A DNA stretch of 64,000 nt from the NCBI GenBank assembly GCA_035771175.1, contig CM069599.1:36457707-36521706 (forward strand), read 5' to 3'. Source of the stretch: Paratinospora sagittata (taxonomy: Eukaryota > Streptophyta > Magnoliopsida > Ranunculales > Menispermaceae). This document shows positions 24,372 to 33,121 of this stretch, piece after piece. A model generated the notes under the pieces. That model was not told the origin of the DNA and made no database searches. It saw nothing but the letters and a program-made list of their open reading frames with translations. Both the position numbers and the translations under genes were made by a program. How positions within the stretch are numbered: position 1 is the first letter of the stretch; every line of letters begins with the position of its first letter.

Positions 24372-24611
24372 TGATAAAAGATCTCAATCAACCACCACAA
24401 ATCAAGACAAATCTCAAGCATAGCCGTTGAGAAATCAAGCAATCAAATTATCTCCAAAAGATATATACAATCTTGTCTTTCCTAAATAGTCTTTATATAC
24501 GTTAATTATTATTTTATATATACACCTCTTGTATAGACATATAACGATTATCAAAGAGAATACCTTCTTCTTCAAATCTTCCTTTAATTTCTCTTGTTCT
24601 AAAATTCAAAA
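24372..24611 (+). repeat. 3' LTR of the Copia element
   Basis: Begins TGATAAAAG right after the polypurine tract and ends ATTCAAAA before the AATTG target duplication. Confidence 0.88.
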
Positions 24612-24774
24612 AATTGAACAGGTAACTGTAGTTTTTATGACCATGTCATGGTCATATGCATAGTCTATCCTTGTGTTAATTATATAACCCGTCTTAGAAG
24701 TTGCAACATTTTTTTGGGTTTCCTTTGTTTCTTTAGGACTCCTAGTTTTATCTTTTGTTTCTTTAATCGTCAGG

Positions 24775-24931
24775 GTAATGGACAACCTACCATTTCTTTT
24801 TGTGAGGATCCAATAGGAAAACTTCTCAGCAGAGAATTTGTCCTGAAAGCAGAAGATGTGAAGAAACTCCGCAACAACCTCGAAAGGATTAAGGGAAATT
24901 TTTATGTCAGCAGCATAAGCCCAAGCTCATG
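24775..24931 (+). other. Unrecognised exon-like open frame after eIF(iso)4G copy C
   Basis: After a plausible acceptor (TCGTCAG) an open frame reads GNGQPTISFCEDPIGKLLSR, then AEDVKKLRNNLERIKGNFYV and a TGA. The intron before it resembles the copy A intron up to about 24755, after which the two copies diverge. The peptide is charged and helical-looking but matches no family I recognise. It could be a foreign terminal exon acquired by copy C. Confidence 0.35.
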
Positions 24932-25615
24932 AAATTGTTCGAAAATACCACGGATTTCATGTAAGGAAGTATTTTTTTTATTTTTTATTTTTTAAGAAGA
25001 AACAAATATTATTAAGTATTTCTAAGTAGACGCGAAGGTAGCACAATCTTTAATCTTAAGACATTCATCCTTCAACTATTTTTAACATAAACTTTTGACC
25101 ATTTATATTACGACACATTGGGTTACTAGACTTTTATTTTCATTTCATAATTTAGGTGGTGTAGCTTTGGCGGGGCTCTTTCCTAAGCCCTTAGTAGCTG
25201 TTGGTTCCAAATAAAAACTCATTTTAAATATAAAAAAGGCGGGGAATTAAAATTTGCGAAATTAGAGAAGAAGAAGAAGAAGCAACCGGGCTTCGTTGCG
25301 GGTCAGTATTCACTGTTACGCGCTTCATTTCCTTCCCACTCGCTTATGGACGAAGAAGACGAAGTCGCGCGTTTGGTGTTCTTCTGATAATAAAATGCGA
25401 GTTGATAATATTGACTTTTTTTTATTTTAATCTAAAAAAATTTAAAAAAAAAAAATAACAGAGAAGTATCTGTGAAGTTTCTCAAATGGTGGAGATTATT
25501 AGCAAAAGGAGCGACGAAGAAGAAGAAGGAGAGACAAGTACATATATATAGGTAGCTTTGTTTGTCATCTTTCTCGCAATTGAATCGAATTGTGAATTAG
25601 CGCGGGTGATTTGAA

Positions 25616-28187
25616 ATGCAGATACAGGTTTGCAACCTCGCGGGAAGATGGATTACATTGGAAATAGATAGTTGGAGCACAGTGAGCGACGTAAAAGAAA
25701 AGATCCAAGAAAGGGAAGGGATCGTTCCTGATCAGCAGCGATTGTTGTTTGGTGGCAAGCAGCTTATGGATGATGGATTTTTTCTTTATCAGATTAAGTC
25801 GATCCAAACATCCAGGAAATTGAACCTGCCTTCCGATTCCACTATTGCTCTTAAGCGGAGGAGAAAACACGGTCTTTCATCAACCAATTCGTTCATCATC
25901 GTCTAACTCTAAATACCATCGCCGGCTCCTGCAATGTGGTAAACAATAAAAAAACCCCAAATTTTTCTTCTTTTTTTATTTTTTTAAATGTGAGTTTCAA
26001 TGAAAAATTTCTCATGGAATTTACACCATGGATTTTCTTTTGTATTTTTAAGTATTTTATGCAATTTTGTTGAAATGAATAGTTTATCTGTGTGTGCTTT
26101 TAGAATTGATTGCCACTTCACAGAAAGAAAATTGGAGATCATAACCTACCAATAGTTGAATTTATTTATGTAAGCATTGTAAAGGAATTAGAAATGAGCA
26201 TATTTGGGAAATGGTAGGAGTAACACCAATTGGAGATCAAATGAGAGAGAACAGATTAAGATGATTGGAACAGATATAAAGTAGTCCTTTAGATGCACCA
26301 GTTAGGAAGAGTGACCTATTAACACTATCTAATAACAATGGAGGTAGAGGTAGAACTAAAATAACATGGATAGAGATAATCAAGAAAGATTTAACTTGTA
26401 ATTTGAATGTTGAATTCGGACAAAAATGATCAATCTGATATATAAAAGATGTAATTTTGATGCCTTCTACGAATACACCTTTTTTTTTGTTAATATCTAA
26501 GTTTAAAGCTAGAGTCAATTGTATGATTTTGGTGATGCTTTTTTAAATTCAAGTTATAGTTCCATAGATTCTTCAAATTCATTCAGCTTTTATATTAGTC
26601 TCTTAGCTGCATGTTTTACTTTATGCCAGCCAGCTTTGCAGATTTGTGTTGAATTACAAGTGTTTCATTTTGTGATAGGTTCTTCTGGATCTGCTACTGC
26701 TAATGGTCTCTATGCAATTGGACAAGAACGAGTTACTTCAAAAACAGGAAACCATGCCTTAGCTGCTTTAAATTGTAGTCACAGGGCAAGTCTATCACTT
26801 ACATTTTTTTTTTCTCTCTAGTCAATTCACATAATTCGTTCACAATGTCCATATTTTTCAACTCCAAGCTGTCATTTTATTTTTATTTTTCATTTCTTGC
26901 TATGCTTAGATGCTATTCGAGTAATCAATTTCCCCATCTTTATAACTTACAGATGTTAATTTGGAAAGCGTGGAAAGCCATAAACTTTCTTATGTTAACA
27001 ATAGCTGCAGAAATAGTTTTGGTGCCAAAAGCATTGGGGAAAGTGAGATTTCATCATTGCCAGGAAGTGTTTGATCTGTTTGTTCGTAATTGGTCATACT
27101 TTATGAAGAATTCCACCATAACTATTCTTGAATTCCTTGTTTCTTCAATTATGTAGGCTTCTGAAGAACTGAAAGATGGGAGGAGCATTGTCGCCAGTGT
27201 CATTCTTTCAATAGCTACTACTGGTAACTTCATATTAGTGATTTCACTTTTTCTAATTCAATGTGTGTATAGTTATCAATATGTTTCAATAATTATTTAA
27301 AAAAATGTGTTGGTAGTAAACCTTTTTTATTTGGAAATAATAATGACGCATCCGCTTACCCTCTGCTTTGTTTTTTGTTCAACTGCATTTGATCAAATAC
27401 TCAAAAACCATTTCAAAAGTGCGTGCTTCATTAAATTTCCTCGTAACTGTGGTGGCTGTGATTTTGGAATGCAATGCTACCTAGCTTATTTGTATTTAGG
27501 GGTGGTAAAATTTGACCATACCTATTTGCCTAATTTTTTTCAGTCAAGTTTAAAGCAAGTCCGAATATGATTATTCTGTAACTTGGCCGAGTTAGACCAA
27601 AGGCCTTATGTTCAAATTTGAATTTTTCCAGGTCTTTACAAAGCAGCTTGGAAAAACAATATTGTTTGTGGTGTTGGACTTGTTAGCTATGGTACACTAG
27701 AACATATTTAGTGTTTTATATACAAACTAACGATTCTTAATCAGTTTTAGCTCTTTTAGGGATCCTATGTTACAAGCTATACCTTCTGTTTCGAATATTA
27801 AGTGAAGAGGAGGCAAATTATGCATTTAGAGGTTTGTTTTTCAGTTTTACTATTGGAATTTTAATATACTTATATGATTATTTCTATTTCTGTTCCTGTC
27901 TTGTTTTGGTGTTAAATAACAAAAAATGATCTATTACATAACATTGGTGGTAGGTCATCGAATCAGGTTGTAAAAGAGTTAAGGTTTCAATTTCTGATAT
28001 TGTTCTTCTTAGAAGTGGAGACAGGGTTAGTAATTCCATATCATTTCTGTAGGTCTTTCTTTTTTTCTATGGATATCAATTTAATTTACTAAGTAAATTG
28101 GAACTTATTCTAGGTCCCTTCAGATGGAATTTTAATCACTGGTCATTCTTGTACAGCCATTGTCTTGATCATTCCATGAACACAGAG
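25616..28187 (+). pseudogene. U3: ubiquitin-like domain fused to seven-exon ACA remnant
   Basis: Exon 1 (25616-25938) starts MQIQVCNLAGRW and keeps REGIVPDQQRLLFGGKQL, but a one-base change near 25840 shifts the frame. The GG-containing tail (LLSGGENTVFHQPI) is therefore read in the next frame, and the ATG frame stops at 25904-25906. ACA-like exons follow at 26679-26785 (ANGLYAIGQERVTSKTGNH, E3-like, GC donor), 26953-27042 (TM1, NFLMLTIAAEIVLV), 27157-27223 (TM2 start), 27751-27831, 27954-28025 (KRVKVSISDIVLLRSGDR, start of the actuator domain) and 28114-28187 (VPSDGILITGHSC). The last has lost the TGES loop to a frameshift. The E4 equivalent is missing, and the 81-base exon is 10 bases longer than ACA E7, which breaks phase. 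Pseudogene. Confidence 0.85.
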
Positions 28188-29094
28188 GTAAATGGTGGTA
28201 ATGTGTTTGTTGTTTAGGCTTTATTGTTTTGTAAGAATATTGATGTATTTCTCTTGATCTTTCCTTGTAATTACAGATCAGTTCAAACATATTAATTTTA
28301 GCCATTCTGTCTCCATTCTTGAGTTTTCAATGTGCATCTTACTAAAGCATTGATGTTTCCAGTCTTTCTTGCAGTTGAATGAATTGATAACTATTTTTAG
28401 CACTAATTATACCCTTTTTAGCTAACACATGCATACTTCTTTGTAAATATTGTAAATGTATGCACCATTCTTTCAATAATGAAGTATCATGCCATTCATC
28501 AAAACTTATGGTTTTATTATATCAAACTCTTCCTCCTCCCCGTCCTCCTCCTGTTTTCTCTTTTCTTCTTATGTTGATGCCACAACATAGAAAAAGGTGC
28601 TCTTGATGGTTAAGCCAAGTTCTTCTTCTTCACGGTGACATTCCACTCAATGACATGTGAGTGTCTTACACATGGCCACAACACAAGGATTTCGTCTCAA
28701 GCAAAGGCCACGAGTTCTTGGTCTTCTACTTCTATTGTCAAAATGAAAAACCTCCTCTCTTTTTTCACTCTTTTCTTCATTACTTTAGCCCTCAGTAAGT
28801 GTTGGAAAGTGAACGAAGGAGGGAGCTTAGTGCTTAAATAGCAGGCTTTTAGACTTTTCACCAGCTAATGTGTGCTACAACTTTGATTGCTTTAGAAATG
28901 TTATTCTAAATATAGAATAAGTGCAACTACAACTACATCTGTATAGTCTTTTCATTATGCATTTCATGAATTGATATGCCCACATATTCAATGATCACAA
29001 GAATGTAGTACTTCTAATCTTTTGCAATTAGAATAATATTTTTCTTAAACGAAGCAATCAACATTTAACTTTTAGTTAAGGGAATACATAATGA
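28188..29094. other. Intergenic, no gene seen
   Basis: AT-rich flank of U3. The part at about 28275-28345 is homologous to 32685-32750 downstream of U4, showing that the duplicated unit extends past the last ACA exon. Confidence 0.5.
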
Positions 29095-29195
29095 AGGGAA
29101 GCTTTGACACAATGGTAAGAGTTGCTATTGTATAGCCATTTTGCTCACGGTTTGAGTCATGGAAACAACCTCTTGAGATGCAAGGTAAGAAGAAG
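29095..29195 (+). mobile_element. tRNA-derived SINE fragment, Au-SINE-like 5' half
   Basis: The order AAGCTTTGACACAATGGTAA, GCTCACGGTTTGAGTCATGG, AACAACCTCTTG, ATGCAAGGTAAG matches the tRNA-related head of plant Au-type SINEs (box A-like and box B-like segments, then the CCTCTTGCA region). The 3' half is missing; it passes directly into the tandem repeat. Confidence 0.7.
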
Positions 29196-29240
29196 AAGTA
29201 AATGAGCAACAATGCTCAGCTGGGGAAGTTGTTCTGGTCT

Positions 29241-29704
29241 TGTCTTGTTCCTTGGAAACATTCTTGAAGTTGAGATGGTCAATTGTTGTGGTCTTGTTCC
29301 TTAGAAACATTCTTGAAGTTGTCATGAGTTGAGATAGTCGTTGATGTTGACTTCACGTAAAAAATGCTTATACATTTTGGTGATAAGAGCCAAAGTAGAG
29401 CTTAAAATATATAATTGATCTTTGGGTTGCAATTGGGCAGAGAGGTGCACAGGCCATATCCAAAGCAGTTGTGGTCTAGTTCCTTGGAAACATTCTTGAA
29501 GTTGAGATAGTCAATTGTTGTGGTCTTGTTCCTTAGAAACATTCTTGAAGTTGTCATGAGTTGAGATAGTCGTTGATGTTGACTTAACGTAAAAAATGCT
29601 TATACATTTCGGTGATAAGAGCCAAAGTAGAGCGTAAAATATATAATTGATCTTTGGGTTGCAATTGGGCAGAGAGATGCACAGACCATATCCAAAGCAG
29701 CTGG
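29241..29704 (+). repeat. 232-bp tandem duplication
   Basis: Two almost identical units (about 29241-29472 and 29473-29704) each contain TTCCTTAGAAACATTCTTG, TTGAGATAGTCGTTGATG and TTGGGTTGCAATTGGGCAGA. The second unit ends exactly where homology of U4 to the ubiquitin-like exon begins, so the repeat replaces the missing N-terminal part of that exon. Confidence 0.9.
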
Positions 29705-31834
29705 CAATATGATCATGGCCGATTAGCCAATTCCATTGTATCTGACTATGGAACCAAGCGCACGAAGAACATCCACCCTGCGATTCAGTGGCAGTGGAAG
29801 AGGAAATAAGATCTTTCATAAAGCAGTAAAGATACAGAGCAGCCGATCTGGGTCTGATGATGAATCATCTGATTCCGAGCCCGATCAGTTTCCGGAGATC
29901 AATAACGGTAAAACCATATCGGAATTCAGTGATCCTGTAAAGAAACGTTTTTTTTTTTCTTTTTGGAAATAAAAGAATTTTTTTCTGACCTGATTTTTTT
30001 TTTTTTCTCTCCTCCCGTATAGTATTTATAATTTTAAAACTTCAATACAATTAACAAAGTAAAAATTTTAAAAATAATTTTTTGTTGTTTTCTAAAAATA
30101 AAAAAAATATGTTTCCGGTAAAGTTTTAAAAATATGTTTTTTATTTTTTAAAATTTTTAAATACAAAAAATAGTTTTTAAATTATGAACCACATCGGCCC
30201 AAATGTATATTAACATCTTAAAGTGTGTAATAAATAATTTAATGAATACATATATATAGTTGTACATATAGTTATAAATTTTTACATATCTTAATCAATA
30301 AATTATTCTAATACTATTAAGATTTTTTTAAAAAATATTTTTAGTCCACCTTACATAAAATTTATGGCAAGCATACATGTCTTGCTTGGATTGATTATGC
30401 TACACACGGCGTCGCATAGTATTTACAGACATGCATCTGTTTCATTTGGTGACAGGTTTTATTGAATCTGCTATCGACCATGGTCTCAACACGATTATTC
30501 AACGAGAACTAGTTAATTTAGCAACGGGGAACGATGTTTCTTATGGCGGGGCAAGTCCATCTCAAACATATATGCTTTTATATGTTCTTTTTCTCTCATC
30601 AATTCAAATAATTCATTAACAATGTTCATATATTTTTCAGTTTGAAGGACTCCCAGCTGCTTCATTACATACAAATTCAGAGAATGGAATTCGTGGAGAC
30701 GATCCCAATTTGCACAGATGGAGGAATGAATCTGCACCAAACCTACGTTCAGAAGAAGAACACAGCTCTTGGAGGGTATCTAAATTTGCCAAATTAATAG
30801 TTCAACTCCAAAGTGTCATTTTTTTTTCATTTCTTGCTATGCATATATATGGAGCAAGGTGTGCTATTACCTTAATTTTCTTATTATCTTTATATCTTCT
30901 AGATGTTCATTGGGGAAACTCAGAATGCCATGAACTTCACAGTATTAATGATGGCCGCAGTAGCATTTTTGGTGGCAAAAGCAGTGGAGAAGGTGAGGTT
31001 TCACCATATATTATCAGTCAATGCTTAATCTGTTTGTTGCTAATTAGCTAGTCATACTTACATTTGGGTTTCTTACTGTTAGTATCTACTTAGTAGTTAT
31101 AGCCTTTGGGTTGGGTGGTTAATTTCTAACATGGTATTGGTATCTGTAGAATTTATGACCAAGTTAATTACTCGTTTCTGGATAAGATTTTGGTATATTT
31201 AGTACTTCTATTGGATTCATTTATTGCATCTCTAGTAATACGAATAATTGAGAGTAACACATACATGTCATGTTCTTTGTTTCCCTATATGAAAAGCTAG
31301 CAATCTTAGTTGCTCAAGCTTCTAAGCCTTTCTTGCACATATGGCTTTAGATTTCCCTGTGATCATTATGATTCCTGAATGTGGGGGTCTCTTGAACTTT
31401 GTAGGCTTTCGAAGAACTGAAAGATAGGAGAAGCGCCATTTCCTCTACCATCATTGTTTTAGTAACTATTATTGGTAACTACTTCATATTAGTTTGCTAT
31501 AACATGTTGTATGTCTTGTAAAACAGCTGTTATTAATATTGTTGATTTCCTTTTCAGTGTTAGTTCTTTTAGCAATCCGATATTACAGACTCTCCCGTTT
31601 GTTTCGAAGTTTAAGTGAAGAGAATTCTGCATTTAGAGGTTTGTTCAGTCATACAATGTGCATTTGAAGTTAAATGTTCTCATTATTGTTCCTTGTTCTG
31701 TTAAATTGGTTCTTATAATTTGGTGTTGAAGGGCAAAAAATAATGTATCTAAACATTGGCGGTAGGTCATCAGAGGGGATAAAAGAGTTCAGGTCTCGAC
31801 TTCTGAGATTGTTCATCTTCGACATGGAGACAGG
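29703..31834 (+). pseudogene. U4: truncated ubiquitin-like tail plus seven-exon ACA remnant
   Basis: Only the end of the ubiquitin-like exon survives (about 29703-29907). The GG region is altered (LRFSGSGRGN), but the acidic tail SGSDDESSDSEPDQFPE is kept. ACA-like exons follow at 30456-30550 (E3-like, GC donor), 30641-30775 (E4-like, 45 codons, GIRGDDPNLHRW), 30903-30992 (E5-like, 90 bases, TM1 NFTVLMMAAVAFLVAKAV), 31405-31474 (E6-like, 70 bases), 31558-31638 (E7-like, 81 bases, VLVLLAIRYYRLSRLFRS) and 31766-31834 (E8-like, GDKRVQVSTSEIVHLRHGDR). Each exon is open, but the E7-like exon leaves phase 1 while the next needs phase 0. With no ATG-led ubiquitin domain it is probably a pseudogene. 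Its exons give the clearest view of the ancestral chimera. Confidence 0.83.
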
Positions 31835-31919
31835 GTTAGTAATTCTATTGTATCGCCATTATCTTTATCACCAACGGTTGCAGGTGTTGTTCTGTGGACT
31901 TCTTGGTATGTATTAATTA

Positions 31920-32460
31920 GTTTGCTATTGAAAACCCAATCAAACCGAATCAAACCCGATGGGTTGGGTTGGGTTGGTTAAATGTTTGGATTAGGTTGGG
32001 TTACCAACTTGATGCTACTTTAAATTGTCTTAAATTTGTATTTGTGGTTGTAATGAAACTCTTTTAAAACTTTTTCTATGAAACTCTTCTCAATTTGTAT
32101 TTGTCATATTATGACATGGTGATGAATGAATGTGATTTATTTAAAACATTTTGATATATATGATTAATTTAAAATGATTGTCAAATTTACATATTAATAT
32201 GTTGTATTTGAAATTGAAACATTACATGCTTGATGTTTATTAGTGTAAAAATTTTATATAAAATTTTCAAATATAATTAAACGTATTTACAATTCTCAAC
32301 CCGAATGACCAATCAAACTCAACCCGAACTAGTTGGGGTTGGGTTGGGTTGGATTTAGGGGCAATTTGGTTTGAGTTGATTTTAATTTTTTCAACCTGAA
32401 CTAATTTAGGTTAGATTGAGATTTGACTCCAACTTAACCCATTACGCCTCTAATTAAAAT
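31920..32460. repeat. GGTTGGG-rich, AT-rich inserted segment
   Basis: Both ends carry repeated GGGTTGGGTT or complementary AACCC motifs around an AT-rich centre. U3 has no such segment between the corresponding exons, and the E9-like exon expected here is not intact. It resembles non-autonomous DNA elements, but terminal repeats are not clear. The rest, 32461-33121, is AT-rich without a gene. Confidence 0.45.
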
Positions 32461-33121
32461 ATAAACTTTTATTATTTTAGCACAGAAATATAAGAGAACG
32501 ACGTGTATGATGAGAAATTAGTTTGTAACATTTTGGATTCTTCCCATTAGTGGATATGCCTGCGTAAGTGAACATTTTGCGAACGAGGTAAATCTTTGTG
32601 TTGTATTTGATCTTTACATTTGATTAAATTTGTTCATATGATTTGATTAGCTGCGCACAACGCGCAGTATCCTTGGGTAACTCGATTCAAACATATTGAT
32701 CCTTAGCCATTCTGTCTCGGTTCTTGAGTATTTCAACATTCATTTGTCACCTGTTTTATAACTTAAGGTGGTGAATAACCCAAAATAGAAGCAAGTTAAC
32801 TTTTTAATCCAATGTTATATAAAAGTGACGTAACTGTCATATATATGAAATGGAAGCAAAAAAAAAATATCAGGATAATTAGAACAAACAAAGGCGCGGA
32901 TTTTGAATTACTAGACCATTTTTTTATTATTATTTTTTTTTGAATTGCTAGACTTAAAATTTTGCAAAAAATAAATAAAAGAAACTGGTAAGTTGATGTT
33001 TGATTTTTATTTAAAAAATACAGACAAACCTCTTTTTATTGAATAATGCTATTAAATAAGCTTTGTTGATTGTGAAAATCTGAGAGAACTTTCTTGCAAT
33101 TGGATAGAGAGTAGTACTGAA

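Larger units (their letters stand above)
19998..24611 (+). mobile_element. Complete but degenerate Ty1/Copia retrotransposon
   Basis: Paired LTRs (19998-20230 and 24372-24611) start with TGATAAAAG and are very similar. The element is flanked by the 5-bp target duplication AATTG (19993-19997 and 24612-24616), and removal of the element restores the exon sequence seen in copy A. A PBS follows the 5' LTR and a GAAGGGGGGG polypurine tract precedes the 3' LTR. The internal coding region is in the order gag, protease, integrase, RT, RNase H, which defines Copia. The short LTRs are unusual for the superfamily. It inserted after the solo LTR had already split the same exon, only about 15 bases away. 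Confidence 0.95.
17752..24621 (+). pseudogene. EIF(ISO)4G: eIF(iso)4G-like gene, copy C (MIF4G domain, interrupted by two insertions)
   Basis: Exons at 17752-17849, 18037-18124, 18247-18600 and 19194-19429 join in frame to give the MIF4G core: [102 protein letters not shown]. This matches plant eIF(iso)4G, which bridges eIF4E, eIF4A and eIF3. Copy C keeps a stretch of exon 1 that copy A has lost. The fourth exon is broken after WVP by a 553-bp insertion (19430-19982). It resumes for 15 bases, is broken again by a Copia element (19998-24611), and ends at 24621 before GTAACTG. The eIF4E-binding region and the C-terminal half are absent. It is not functional as a full factor. Confidence 0.88.

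Noticed and set aside
25565..25870. Minus-strand frames opposite U2, U3, U5 and U6 ubiquitin-like exons
   Set aside because: Antisense shadows. The sense strand has clear ubiquitin homology and splice sites, and the antisense peptides resemble each other only because the sense exons do.
28635..28841. Short frame with a signal-peptide-like start (MKNLLSFFTLFFITLALS) from 28743
   Set aside because: Only 32 codons after that Met, T-rich sequence readily produces hydrophobic runs, and there is no related sequence elsewhere in the window.
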